Assembly: GCA_903953565.1 (NCBI GenBank)
Contig: CAJBKE010000037.1
Span: forward strand, 62,001 to 126,000
Length of the DNA: 64,000 nucleotides
Source of the DNA: an uncultured Verrucomicrobiota bacterium
Lineage (GTDB): Bacteria > Verrucomicrobiota > Verrucomicrobiia > Chthoniobacterales > JACTMZ01
Reading direction: 5' to 3'
Numbering within the stretch: position 1 is the first letter of the stretch; each line of letters opens with the position of its first letter. Below, in pieces: positions 17,228 through 25,940 of this stretch. Made by a program: the position numbers and the translations under genes. The notes below the pieces were generated by a model. It saw only the letters and a program-made list of their open reading frames with translations, had not been told where the DNA came from and searched no databases.

Positions 17228-17632
17228 TCAGACGGCCGCGGCCGCTTGAGCCGGACGGTTCGCGCACTTGGCATCGTTGCAGGTGCCGTAAAGCGTCAAC
17301 GAGTGACGTTTGACGGTGAAGCCCGAAGGGGCCAACTGGTCGATGCCTGAAGCGCAGGCCTCCACCTCGAACACTTGCTGGCAATTTTCGCACAGAAAGT
17401 GGTGGTGGTGATGCGGGTGCTTGCGCTCGTAATGCGGAGGAGCCCCGGGGATTTCCACCACTTCGACCTCGCCCATATCGATGAGGATACGGAGGGCGCG
17501 GTAAACAGTGGCGATACCCAACCCTGGCGACAGGGCGCGGGCCACATTCCATATGTCGGCCGGCGTCATGGGACGACCGGCGTCTTCGAGCGTCTTTTGG
17601 ACGGCTGATCTTTGTCTGGTAGCGTAGTTCAC
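17228..17632 (-). CDS. fur: Fur-family metalloregulator
   Basis: A 134-residue ferric-uptake-regulator family protein with a winged-helix N-terminus (LSPGLGIATVYRALRIL, the recognition helix region). A histidine-rich metal site follows (HPHHHHHFLCENC), and a second cysteine pair near the end (GTCNDAKC) gives the structural zinc CxxC...CxxC set. Family members sense iron (Fur), zinc (Zur) or peroxide (PerR), and sequence alone does not decide. The zinc-type importer genes 2.5 kb away and the heme operon at 46.7 kb are both plausible targets. It is monocistronic on the minus strand. Confidence 0.88.
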   Translation of the reverse strand: MNYATRQRSAVQKTLEDAGRPMTPADIWNVARALSPGLGIATVYRALRILIDMGEVEVVEIPGAPPHYERKHPHHHHHFLCENCQQVFEVEACASGIDQLAPSGFTVKRHSLTLYGTCNDAKCANRPAQAAAAV

Positions 17633-17694
17633 TTCTTTGTTGGTTGTTGGTGCGACGTGAGGGTCACAAGAGAATCTGTCTTTCAGGGATGATC

Positions 17695-17706
17695 AATTTG
17701 CAAATT
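17695..17706. promoter_or_regulatory. 12-bp perfect palindrome upstream of fur
   Basis: AATTTGCAAATT lies 63 bp before the fur start in an AT-rich patch. Fur-family genes are often autoregulated, so it is a candidate operator. It is short, and I see no second copy before znuA or the heme operon. Confidence 0.25.
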
Positions 17707-17773
17707 ATTTTTCGTTGTCGGCGGTGTATTACAACTTCTATATCCCGCGTCTCGCGAGGAAGTTGCGCGACGA

Positions 17774-18664
17774 TCAAGAGTCGCCGGTCAGAACACGGAA
17801 CATGCCATTCTTGTCCCGGTAAAACCCCCTCATTTCCGGGTCTTTTCCGGTCATCATCTCCACCATGCGCTCGAGCCAGTTGATGTTTTCGTCCTTTTTG
17901 TCGGCACGCAGGCTGCCGTCGCGGTTGTTGACTTGCTCGAAGGGACGGGTGATCGCGGCATAAGCTTTGTCGGTAAGCCGCGCACTGGCGAGGGTATCGG
18001 GACGATAGACCACGAACCACGTCCCGCCATAGCCATCCGGATCGGCGGGGAGGATGAGCCGGAAGGCAAGTTTGCCGGCACGCGCATCGCGTTTTTTGGG
18101 GCCAAGGCTGTAAAGAGCCGCGATTTGTTCCCTCGAATGCAGGTGGCCGGCGATGAATTCATGGAATGTGCGGCGTGTTTCCTTGTCGGGGCCGGCCGCG
18201 CCATACAAGCCGAACTCGATGGCAACGGGTTTGTCCGGGTTCCCGTAAACGTTCATTTCCCATTTTTCGTTCGCGCGGAAGGAAAGGTAGGGAATGTTCC
18301 GGAGGAGACCGCTGTCGATCGCGGTGGGTGGGATCTGCTCGAAGACGCGGATCGAATCGTGAACGCGCAGGTCGTGGACGATCGAGCGCCATGACGGCAA
18401 TTCGTTCTTGCCGACGAGGTCGGCGAAAATCGCCTCGTCGTTGGGCGCATCGTCGATGCGCCGGATATAATCCTTGGGGATGCGTGCCTCGCCATTTTCG
18501 GTCTCGAGCACGACCATCTCGCTGGTGTTTTGCAGGATGAGTCCCCGCAATTCGGTGCCGTCGTTCATCCGCACCTGATCAGGTGCGCGCTCCGCCCTGA
18601 GACCCGCCCACGCCGCCGCGGGCCAGAGCAGCGCGGCGATGAGGATGGTGCGTGTTGCCAACAC
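17774..18664 (-). CDS. Secreted protein of unknown function with N-terminal beta domain
   Basis: About 296 residues from a GTG at 18664; a TTG directly after it is the alternative start. A signal peptide (ILIAALLWPAAAWA) is followed by a small beta-rich module (RMNDGTELRGLILQNTSEMV...YIRRID) of a kind seen in many verrucomicrobial and planctomycete exported proteins. The remainder (about 90-290) is unfamiliar. The longer upstream frame runs into the divergent GH1 gene and was rejected. The two divergent starts are only 17 bp apart, so their promoters must overlap the opposite gene. Confidence 0.65.
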   Translation of the reverse strand: MLATRTILIAALLWPAAAWAGLRAERAPDQVRMNDGTELRGLILQNTSEMVVLETENGEARIPKDYIRRIDDAPNDEAIFADLVGKNELPSWRSIVHDLRVHDSIRVFEQIPPTAIDSGLLRNIPYLSFRANEKWEMNVYGNPDKPVAIEFGLYGAAGPDKETRRTFHEFIAGHLHSREQIAALYSLGPKKRDARAGKLAFRLILPADPDGYGGTWFVVYRPDTLASARLTDKAYAAITRPFEQVNNRDGSLRADKKDENINWLERMVEMMTGKDPEMRGFYRDKNGMFRVLTGDS

Positions 18665-18681
18665 GGGTGCAGAATAATAGC

Positions 18682-20016
18682 GTGACGGATAACGTGCAAG
18701 CCACCCGCCTTCTTCTCGTTCTCTGTCTCGCCGCGCTGGCCGGCTGCGTGACACCCCCCGGCGAGTATCGCCGCCCCGAAAACGCCGCGACCCTGAGGCC
18801 GCTGCCCAAGGAAAGGTTCTGGTGGGGCACCTCGACAGCCAGTTTCCAGAATGAGGATCGCGGCATGGCACCGGATGATCCGATGAATTTCCGCACCGAT
18901 TGGGATGTTTTCGCCGAGGAAGGAAAGACGCCGGCCCGCGGCGACAGGGCGGTGTCATCGTGGACGCGCTTCGACCTCGATCTCAAGGCGCTGCGCCAGC
19001 TCGGCGTTTCCCACTTCCGTTTCGGCGTGGAATGGGCGCGGGTCGAACCCAGGCCCGGCGTGATCAACGAAGAGGCGCTCGCCCGCTACGTCGGCATGGC
19101 GCGGCAATTGCGCGCCGCGGGCATCGAACCGGTCGTCACACTGTGGCATTTCACCTTTCCCGATTGGCTCTATGACAAGGATAACAAGGGCCGGGCCAAT
19201 TTCCTGCACCCCGATGCCAGGGAGGCATGGCGCGCGCACGTGACCCGCGTGGTGCGGGCCATGAAACCCTACGTCCGCATCTACGTCCCGCAAAACGAAC
19301 CCAACGGGGCGCTCAATCTCGGCTACATTGCCGGGCACTGGCCGCCGGGGCTTCTGCTCAGCCCGTTCAAATACAAACGCGCCATGCGTGCTTCGGCCGA
19401 CATGTTCCGGGATGCGGCGGAGATCGTCCATCGTGAGCGCCCCGGTGCGCTCGTCATGGGTATTTATTCGCTTCCCGATTGGCGGCGCGGCGTGTTCACC
19501 GATCCGACCAGGCTGGTTTACAATGTCGTGCAGCGGCAGAATTTCGACCACCTCGACATGGTGGCCGACTCGATGGACATCATCGGGGTGAATTACTACT
19601 ACGGACAGGAAGCGAGCCTGATAAAGTTCCTCAACCGCGGCCACGGCGAAATGTCGTCTTCCTACACCCAGATGGGTTGGGAAATCGCGCCCGAGGGCTT
19701 GTACAACGTGCTCACCGAGGTGCACCGGCGCTACGGTAAACCCATCGTCGTCACCGAGAACGGCCTCGGCACGCAGAGCGAACAAAAACGAATCCGCTAC
19801 CTGCGCGAGCACATCGCGCAAATGCGCCGCGCCATGGCCGCCGGCGTCGAGGTGCGCGGATATTTCCCTTGGACGCTCGTGGACAACTACGAGTGGAAAG
19901 AAGGTTGGCACGGACAGTTCGGCCTCTTCTCCTTCGACAAAAAAACCAAAGTGCGCAACCTTGAGCCCGCCGGCAGGTGGTTCTCCGCCTTCATCAAGGC
20001 GCATCCGAATCCCTGA
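18682..20016 (+). CDS. Glycoside hydrolase family 1 lipoprotein (beta-glycosidase)
   Basis: About 444 residues from a GTG at 18682. A lipoprotein signal with lipobox LAGC is followed by a complete GH1 barrel: WGTSTASFQNE near the start, the acid/base glutamate in QNEPN, the nucleophile glutamate in VTENGLG, and the aglycone-site strand GYFPWTLVDNYEW. GH1 enzymes release terminal beta-linked sugars by a retaining mechanism. An outer-membrane-anchored GH1 enzyme is less common than the cytoplasmic form and suggests periplasmic or surface glycan use. A GTG at 18652 would lengthen the N-terminus but spoil the signal peptide. Confidence 0.9.
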   Translation: MTDNVQATRLLLVLCLAALAGCVTPPGEYRRPENAATLRPLPKERFWWGTSTASFQNEDRGMAPDDPMNFRTDWDVFAEEGKTPARGDRAVSSWTRFDLDLKALRQLGVSHFRFGVEWARVEPRPGVINEEALARYVGMARQLRAAGIEPVVTLWHFTFPDWLYDKDNKGRANFLHPDAREAWRAHVTRVVRAMKPYVRIYVPQNEPNGALNLGYIAGHWPPGLLLSPFKYKRAMRASADMFRDAAEIVHRERPGALVMGIYSLPDWRRGVFTDPTRLVYNVVQRQNFDHLDMVADSMDIIGVNYYYGQEASLIKFLNRGHGEMSSSYTQMGWEIAPEGLYNVLTEVHRRYGKPIVVTENGLGTQSEQKRIRYLREHIAQMRRAMAAGVEVRGYFPWTLVDNYEWKEGWHGQFGLFSFDKKTKVRNLEPAGRWFSAFIKAHPNP

Positions 20017-20108
20017 GCCGCGCGCTTCCGCGCTGGTGGGAAACCTTTTCTTGCCGAAGGACAGCGCCATACCAATCTTCGATAAGAAAGAACCTTTGTG
20101 TGAATCAA

Positions 20109-20975
20109 ATGAAGATCAGTTTGTCGGTGTTCAAGATCCTCTTGTTGGCGGGAATTCTTGCTCTCCCTGCCCGGGCCGATGAGCCGCTGCGCGTGGTCAC
20201 TTCCTTCTATCCGGTCTATGTCGCCATGCTGAACGTATCCGCCGGCGTGCCCGGCGTGGAGGTTCACAACCTGACCAGCCCGCACATCGGCTGCCTGCAT
20301 GATTACCAACTCACGGCGGGCGACGTGCGCCAACTGGCCGACGCCGACCTGCTCCTGGCCAATGGCGCGGGGATGGAAACATTCCTCGGCAAAGTGAAGG
20401 AGCAATCGCCTTCGCTGCGTGTGGTCGAGGTAAGCGAGGGGATTCCTTTGATGGACGGCAACCCGCATGTCTGGGTGAGTTTCGAGGGCGCAAGCCGGCA
20501 GGTCGACAATATCGCCGAAGCGCTGGCGCTCGCGTCGCCGGAGAAAGCCGACACCTTCCGCGCCAATGCAGAGACCTACAAGGCGGCACTCGCCGCGCTC
20601 GACGAAAAGATGAAATCCTCGCTCGCTCCTTATGCGGGCACACCGATTGTCACCTTCCACGAGGCATTTCCTTATTTCGCCCGTGATTTCAAACTCGATC
20701 TGGTCGGCGTGATCGCGCGGGAGCCGGGCACCGAGCCGAGCGCGCGCGAATTGGCCGACACCATCGGCCTGGTCCGTGAGCGCAAAGTGAAAGTGCTTTT
20801 CGCCGAGCCGCAGTTTCCTGACAAATCCGCGCAGGTCATTTCCCGTGAGACCGGTGCGAAGGTGTACGAACTCGATCCGGTCGTCACCGGGCCGACCGAA
20901 CCATCCGAGGCGCGCGGCGCTTTCCTGCGCGCCATGGAAAAAAATCTCGGGGTTTTGCAGGAAGCTTTGCGCTGA
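20109..20975 (+). CDS. znuA: Zinc/manganese ABC transporter substrate-binding protein
   Basis: A 288-residue cluster A-I metal-binding protein with a signal peptide (ILLLAGILALPARA). Candidate metal ligands are the histidine in SPHIGCLHDYQLTAGD, the histidine in NPHVWVS, the histidine in VTFHEAFPYFA, and an acidic residue near EPGTEPSARELAD. It would bind Zn2+ or Mn2+ in the periplasm and hand it to the adjacent permease. The ATG at 20109 follows a 92-bp gap after the GH1 gene, and the ATPase gene starts 12 bp later. Confidence 0.88.
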   Translation: MKISLSVFKILLLAGILALPARADEPLRVVTSFYPVYVAMLNVSAGVPGVEVHNLTSPHIGCLHDYQLTAGDVRQLADADLLLANGAGMETFLGKVKEQSPSLRVVEVSEGIPLMDGNPHVWVSFEGASRQVDNIAEALALASPEKADTFRANAETYKAALAALDEKMKSSLAPYAGTPIVTFHEAFPYFARDFKLDLVGVIAREPGTEPSARELADTIGLVRERKVKVLFAEPQFPDKSAQVISRETGAKVYELDPVVTGPTEPSEARGAFLRAMEKNLGVLQEALR

Positions 20976-20987
20976 TACACCTGAGGC

Positions 20988-21764
20988 ATGGACCTGCCCC
21001 TCGATCACGCGCCCGCCCACCATGGCGTGGCCCCGCACCGCTGCGGCGAATGCTGCACGACCATGCGCGGGATCGGTGTGCGCTACAACGGCAAGCCGGT
21101 TTTGGAAAATGTGGATCTCCATCTTCATTGCGGCGAACTCACCGCAGTCATCGGGGAGAATGGCGCGGGCAAAACCACATTGGTCAAATGCCTGCTCGGC
21201 GAAATCCCGCACAGCGGCGAAGTGCACTTCCTCGACGCCGCGCACCGGCGTCCGGACAGCCCGGTCATCGGCTATGTTCCGCAACACAGCAGTTTCGACA
21301 AAGACGCGCCGGTCAGCGTGCTCGACCTCTTTGCCGTCTCGCTCGTCTCGCGTCCCGCATGTCTCGGTGTCTCGCGTTCCGTGCGCGAGAAAGCGCTCAA
21401 CGGCCTGCGCCGCACCGGCGCGGAGGATCTCGTCGACCGGCGCGTGGGAACATTGTCCGGCGGGGAATTGCAGCGCGTGCTCCTTGGTCTGGCCCTCACA
21501 CCGGTGCCGAACATTCTTGTTCTCGACGAGCCCATGTCCGGTGTCGACCACAGCGGACGCGAACAATTCTACGAGCTGCTTTCCAAACTCCGCCGCGAAT
21601 TCGACCTTGCCGTGCTGCTTGTTTCGCACGATCTGGCCACGCTCGCGCGCTTTGCCGACCGCATGGTTTTTCTCGACCACCGCATCGTCTGCGAGGGTCC
21701 GCCCGCCGAAGTCCTGCGCGACACGCGCGTGCGCGAAGCGTTCAGCCTGCATTCGCTGTCATGA
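20988..21764 (+). CDS. znuC: Zinc/manganese ABC transporter ATPase with a His/Cys-rich N-terminus
   Basis: A 258-residue ABC ATPase with Walker A GENGAGKTT, signature LSGGELQR, Walker B NILVLDEP and the H-loop in VSHDL. It powers the ZnuA/ZnuB importer. The first ~25 residues are unusual: HAPAHHGVAPHRCGECC carries four histidines and three cysteines before the normal domain begins near RGIGVRYNGKPV. This could be a metal-sensing or metal-binding tail, which is inference. The stop overlaps the permease start in ATGA. Confidence 0.9.
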   Translation: MDLPLDHAPAHHGVAPHRCGECCTTMRGIGVRYNGKPVLENVDLHLHCGELTAVIGENGAGKTTLVKCLLGEIPHSGEVHFLDAAHRRPDSPVIGYVPQHSSFDKDAPVSVLDLFAVSLVSRPACLGVSRSVREKALNGLRRTGAEDLVDRRVGTLSGGELQRVLLGLALTPVPNILVLDEPMSGVDHSGREQFYELLSKLRREFDLAVLLVSHDLATLARFADRMVFLDHRIVCEGPPAEVLRDTRVREAFSLHSLS

Positions 21765-22609
21765 TCGAATCGCTCCTCGCACCCTGGCACGGATTCGTCT
21801 CGTCGCTGCCCTTCGAGTGGGCGCGTTACGAATTCATGCGCCATGCCATGCTCGCCGTTCTTTTCGTTTCGCCGCTGCTCGGGGCCCTCGGCACCGTGGT
21901 GGTGGCCAACCGCATGGCCTTTTTTTCCGAGGCGATCGGGCATGCCGCTTTCACCGGCATCGCCCTTGGGGTGATTCTCGGTCTGGCCGATCCGCTCTGG
22001 TCGATGATCGGGTTCGCCCTCCTGCTCACCCTGGCCATTGCGTGGGTTCGTCGCCGCGGCGGGTTGTCGTCCGACACGGCGATCGGCCTGGTCATGGCTT
22101 TCACCGTTTCGCTCGGCATCGTAATCCTTTCGCGCGGCGGTGATTTCGCGCGCTACACCAATTTTCTCATTGGCGACATGCTGGCCGTGACCGGAAACGA
22201 CGTGGTCTGGCTGGCGCTGCTCGCCCTTATTGTCTTCGCCCTCTTTTTCTTTTTCTTCAACCGGCTGATCCTCGGCACGCTGAGTCCGGCTCTGGCCCGG
22301 AGCCGCGCCGCGCATGCCGGCCGCGCCGAGTTGTCTTTCGCCTGCCTCCTCGCCGTCGTCGTGACCTGCGCATTGCCGTGGATCGGCATCCTTGTCATCA
22401 ACGCACTGCTCATTCTGCCTGCGGCGGCGGGGCGTAATCTCGCGAACAACACGGCGCAGTTTTTCGGATGGTCGGTGGCCATCTCGCTGGTCGCCGGGTT
22501 GGCCGGACTGATTGTGTCTTTCTATACATCGACAGCCACGGGTGCGACCATCGTGCTCGCCGCGATGGCTATCTATCTTCTCACCCTGCTCCGGCGCTCC
22601 GCTTCATGA
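21761..22609 (+). CDS. znuB: Zinc/manganese ABC transporter permease
   Basis: A 282-residue ABC-3 family permease with about eight membrane spans. Family features are GALGTVVVANRMAFFSEAIGHAAF near the N-terminus and INALLILPAAAGRNLA near the C-terminus. It forms the metal channel for the ZnuA/ZnuC pair. ATGA overlaps with the ATPase gene upstream and with the hydrolase gene downstream suggest that the operon continues. Confidence 0.9.
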   Translation: MIESLLAPWHGFVSSLPFEWARYEFMRHAMLAVLFVSPLLGALGTVVVANRMAFFSEAIGHAAFTGIALGVILGLADPLWSMIGFALLLTLAIAWVRRRGGLSSDTAIGLVMAFTVSLGIVILSRGGDFARYTNFLIGDMLAVTGNDVVWLALLALIVFALFFFFFNRLILGTLSPALARSRAAHAGRAELSFACLLAVVVTCALPWIGILVINALLILPAAAGRNLANNTAQFFGWSVAISLVAGLAGLIVSFYTSTATGATIVLAAMAIYLLTLLRRSAS

Positions 22610-23274
22610 CTGGCCAATTGATCGCGCTGCACGGCTTCCTCGGATGCGGTCGGGATTGGGATGCGGTGCGCTCGAAATCAAAGTGCGGTCTGGAATGGAT
22701 TTGCCCTAACCTCTTTGCTCCCGGCGCGGCGTCCTTCGATCCGCCGGACGTCGAAGACCCATGCTGGCTGGCCGGATATTCTTTCGGTGCTCGGCTTGCC
22801 CTGCGTTGGATGCAAGACGCTCCTGACCGCTATCTCGGCGCGCTGTTGCTCTCCGTAAATCCCGGCAACTTCCAAACCGATGAGGACTGCGCCGCGCGGC
22901 GAGCATCGGATGAAAACTGGGCTTCGCGATTTCGTGAAGACGCGTGGGACGATCTGACGAGCGCATGGGATGCGCAGGACATATTCGGCGGGCAGCCTGC
23001 ACCCGGGCGCAGTGAGTCGGATTTCGACCGCGGCAAGCTGGCGCTGGCGCTGACCAAATTCTCCGTGGCCGACCAATTCACCGATCCATTGCGTTTTCCC
23101 TCGCGGATCACTTGGCTCGCCGGCGCGCGCGACAAGAAGTTTTGCGTGCTGCTCGACGATATGCGCCACGCAGGATTCCCGGGTTCTTTCCTCCGCATCG
23201 AGGAAACGGGTCACCGGCTTTTGTCCGAGGCTCCCGAAGCGGTAGCTGCCGCGCTAGACGATCTCGTTGCTTGA
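22606..23274 (+). CDS. Alpha/beta hydrolase, MenH-like
   Basis: A 222-residue alpha/beta hydrolase. LHGFLGCGRDWDAV at the N-terminus closely matches the MenH group. The nucleophile serine is in AGYSFGARLAL, and the C-terminal EETGHRLLSEAP supplies the histidine. MenH removes pyruvate in menaquinone synthesis, but no other men gene is nearby, so a broader hydrolase role is equally possible. The start overlaps the znuB stop (ATGA). Confidence 0.72.
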   Translation: MTGQLIALHGFLGCGRDWDAVRSKSKCGLEWICPNLFAPGAASFDPPDVEDPCWLAGYSFGARLALRWMQDAPDRYLGALLLSVNPGNFQTDEDCAARRASDENWASRFREDAWDDLTSAWDAQDIFGGQPAPGRSESDFDRGKLALALTKFSVADQFTDPLRFPSRITWLAGARDKKFCVLLDDMRHAGFPGSFLRIEETGHRLLSEAPEAVAAALDDLVA

Positions 23275-23306
23275 TCCGCGCGGGGCGGAAGAGGACGCTC
23301 TCGTCC

Positions 23307-24404
23307 ATGGCCCGACTTATCTATGCCGCCAGCCCGCGTTCGGCCGACATGCTTTACGCCACCGGCTTCCATGCGCCCGATGCTTTTCTCTTTCTCGAGC
23401 ACCGCGGGAAAAAGACCATCGTGCTCAACGATCTCGAGATCGATCGTGGTCGGCGGGAGGCCGAGGTGGATGAGATTATTTCCGGCTCCGCACTCGGCCG
23501 CGATCTCGGCACCTTGTCTCCGCCGGTCATAGCGGCAGGGCTTTTGCTCGGCCGCAAAATCCGCCGCGTGGAGGTTCCGGCTGACTTTCCGCTCGGCTTT
23601 GCCCGTCATCTCGAAAAGGCAGGGATCAAAGTTGCGCCGGTGGAAGGTCACTTCTGGCCGGAGCGGGAAATCAAAGACAAACGCGAGTTGGCCGACCTCG
23701 TGCGCGCTCTCGGTATCGCCAAAGCGGGGATTCTCCGCGCGGCGGAGGTTCTGCGCGCTTCGAAGATCGGTCGCGGAGGTTTGCTCAAGTGGAACGGAAA
23801 AACTCTGAGCAGCGGAATCGTCCGCGCCGAGGCGGATGCCGCGGTATTGCGCGCGGGCGGTGTTCCGGACGGAACGATCGTGGCCGGCGGAGCCCAGGCT
23901 TGCGATCCGCATGAACGCGGACACGGTCCGCTCCGCGCGCACGAATTGATCATTCTGGATGTTTTTCCGCGCGACGCGCGCAGTGGATTTTTCGGCGACC
24001 TCACGCGGACCGTGGTGAGGGGGCGCGCGAGCGAGGAGCAGCGGAAAATGTGGCAGACGGTCTGTGCCGCCCAAAAGTTGGCCATCCGCGCGATCAAACC
24101 GCGGATCAAGGGCGCCAGCGTGCACAAAGCTGTGCAGGATTTTTTCGCATCGCGCGGCTACCGGACGGAACAAAAGCGCGGACGTTGGACCGGATTTTTC
24201 CACGGCACAGGCCACGGGTTGGGGCTGGATCTGCACGAGGAACCGCGCATTTCGGCCACGGTGTTCCGCCCGGGACAGGTTTTCACCGTGGAACCGGGCC
24301 TTTATTACCCCGGCATCGGCGGTGCACGGCATGAGGATGTGGTGGTGGTGACAGCGACCGGTTGCCGAGCGTTGAATCGCCTGTCCGTTCCGCTCGAATT
24401 GTAA
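23307..24404 (+). CDS. M24-family metallopeptidase (Xaa-Pro aminopeptidase-like)
   Basis: A 365-residue protein with a creatinase-like N-terminal domain and a pita-bread M24 catalytic domain. Expected metal ligands are visible in order: Asp in IILDVFPRDA, Asp in FFGDLTRT, His in HGTGHGLGLDLHE, Glu in TVEPGLYY and Glu in RHEDVVVV. Such enzymes remove an N-terminal residue preceding proline. The ATG at 23307 begins the conserved region; the longer frame overlaps the hydrolase gene. Confidence 0.85.
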   Translation: MARLIYAASPRSADMLYATGFHAPDAFLFLEHRGKKTIVLNDLEIDRGRREAEVDEIISGSALGRDLGTLSPPVIAAGLLLGRKIRRVEVPADFPLGFARHLEKAGIKVAPVEGHFWPEREIKDKRELADLVRALGIAKAGILRAAEVLRASKIGRGGLLKWNGKTLSSGIVRAEADAAVLRAGGVPDGTIVAGGAQACDPHERGHGPLRAHELIILDVFPRDARSGFFGDLTRTVVRGRASEEQRKMWQTVCAAQKLAIRAIKPRIKGASVHKAVQDFFASRGYRTEQKRGRWTGFFHGTGHGLGLDLHEEPRISATVFRPGQVFTVEPGLYYPGIGGARHEDVVVVTATGCRALNRLSVPLEL

Positions 24405-24460
24405 AAAACTTTCGAACGGAATTGCGCATTGTTTGTCTGTGGAGATGATCTGACACAACC

Positions 24461-25138
24461 ATGAGCATGACCACCTACCTACTCCTGATCGGAGTTCCGC
24501 TTGTCCTTGGACTTTACGCCCAGATGCGCGTTTCGTCCGCCTTCGGCAAATACAAGAAAGTGGCAGCGACCTCCGGCGTGACCGGAGCGCAGGCTGCGCG
24601 TGAGATTCTCAATGCCGCGCAGATCCACGATGTCGAGGTGCGGGAGATCAATGACATGCTCGGCGACCATTACGATCCGCTCAAAAAGCGTCTCTGTCTC
24701 TCCACCGACGTCTACCACAACCCGAGCGTGGCCGCGCTCGGTATCGCCGCGCACGAGGCGGGGCATGCCATCCAGCATGCGCGCGCCTACGCCCCCCTGA
24801 AATGGCGCATGGCCATTGTCCCGGTCACCCAGTTCGCCTCGCAGATTTTGCCGCTCGTCATCATTGGTGGGTTCATGTTCCAGATCACCGGTCTGATAAC
24901 CTTGGGCATCATTTGCTACGCGGTGCTTGCCGTGTTTCAACTCATCACGCTCCCTGTGGAGTTCGATGCGTCCAAGCGCGCCAAGGTCATCCTCCAGCAG
25001 ATGGGCATGGTCCAACCCGGCGGCGAAGCAGCCGGCGTGAGCAGCGTGCTCAATGCCGCGGCCCTGACCTATGTCGCCGCCTTTGTTGCCGCTCTCGGTC
25101 AACTGGCCCACTTGATGCTGTTACGTCGGAATGAGTAG
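24461..25138 (+). CDS. Membrane zinc metallopeptidase, YugP family
   Basis: A 225-residue protein with an N-terminal membrane segment, the zinc-protease motif [10 protein letters not shown], a downstream glutamate ([10 protein letters not shown]) that likely completes the metal site, and further hydrophobic segments. Members are annotated as neutral zinc metallopeptidases of unknown substrate. The 56-bp gap after the M24 gene shows no obvious promoter. The stop overlaps the thiD start by 8 nt. Confidence 0.87.
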   Translation: MSMTTYLLLIGVPLVLGLYAQMRVSSAFGKYKKVAATSGVTGAQAAREILNAAQIHDVEVREINDMLGDHYDPLKKRLCLSTDVYHNPSVAALGIAAHEAGHAIQHARAYAPLKWRMAIVPVTQFASQILPLVIIGGFMFQITGLITLGIICYAVLAVFQLITLPVEFDASKRAKVILQQMGMVQPGGEAAGVSSVLNAAALTYVAAFVAALGQLAHLMLLRRNE

Positions 25139-25940
25139 CCGCGTGTCCGCGTCGCCAGCCGTCGCCCTGACCATCGCCGGTTCCGACAATTCGTGCGGAG
25201 CCGGCATCCAAGCCGATCTCAAAACCTTCACCGCCTGCGGCGTCTACGGCCTGACCGCCGTGACGTGCGTCGTGTCCGAGGTGCCCGGCTGCGTGGAAAA
25301 AGTGCAGGCCGTCTCACCGGCTGTCCTGCGCTCGCAGATACGCATCCTTTTCGATCACTATCCGATCGCTGCGGTGAAAACCGGGATGCTTTATTCCCGC
25401 GCTTTGCTTCGTGTGGTTTCGGAGGAACTGGCCGACCGCCTCGGTATGTTCCACCTGGTCGTCGATCCGGTCATGGTGGCGAGCAGCGGCGATCCGCTTT
25501 TGAAAAAAGATGCCGTGCGTGCTTACCAGGAAGAACTTTTGCCGCTGGCCGATGTCATCACACCGAATCTCGACGAGGCAGCCGTGTTGCTTGGACGCAA
25601 AATCAACACCCGGGCCGCGATGATTCCCGCGGCAGAGGAATTGCGCGGCCGATACGGCGCGGCGGTTCTGCTCAAAGGCGGTCATCTGCGCGGACGCGAG
25701 GCGGTCGATATTCTTTGTTCCCCGCGCGGGACAGAGGAAATGGTCATGAAGCGCCTGAGCGGATGCGAGACACACGGAACCGGTTGTACGCTTTCCGCCG
25801 CGGTGGCCGCCGGGTTGGCGCGCGGTCAATCGCTGAAGACGGCTGCGGCGAATTCGAAAAAATTCCTGCACGGTGCATTGTCGAAGCAGCTTTGCTGGCG
25901 CCGCGGCCAACAACGCACCCGAGCCCTGCGTCACTCATGA
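25131..25940 (+). CDS. thiD: Hydroxymethylpyrimidine/phosphomethylpyrimidine kinase
   Basis: A 269-residue ribokinase-fold enzyme of thiamine synthesis that phosphorylates HMP and [23 protein letters not shown] at the N-terminus and [19 protein letters not shown] with the catalytic aspartate position altered to HGTGC are close to Thi[14 protein letters not shown] is also typical. No other thiamine genes are in the window. It overlaps the YugP-like gene upstream and the S41-like gene downstream (ATGA). Confidence 0.9.
   Translation: MSSRVSASPAVALTIAGSDNSCGAGIQADLKTFTACGVYGLTAVTCVVSEVPGCVEKVQAVSPAVLRSQIRILFDHYPIAAVKTGMLYSRALLRVVSEELADRLGMFHLVVDPVMVASSGDPLLKKDAVRAYQEELLPLADVITPNLDEAAVLLGRKINTRAAMIPAAEELRGRYGAAVLLKGGHLRGREAVDILCSPRGTEEMVMKRLSGCETHGTGCTLSAAVAAGLARGQSLKTAAANSKKFLHGALSKQLCWRRGQQRTRALRHS

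Noticed and set aside
19887-21752. 621-codon minus-strand ORF across the GH1 end, znuA and znuC
   Set aside because: It crosses three well-supported plus-strand genes and shows no domain.
22606-23274. Firm assignment as MenH of menaquinone synthesis
   Set aside because: The opening motif fits, but no other men gene is present and alpha/beta hydrolases are functionally broad, so no gene symbol is given.
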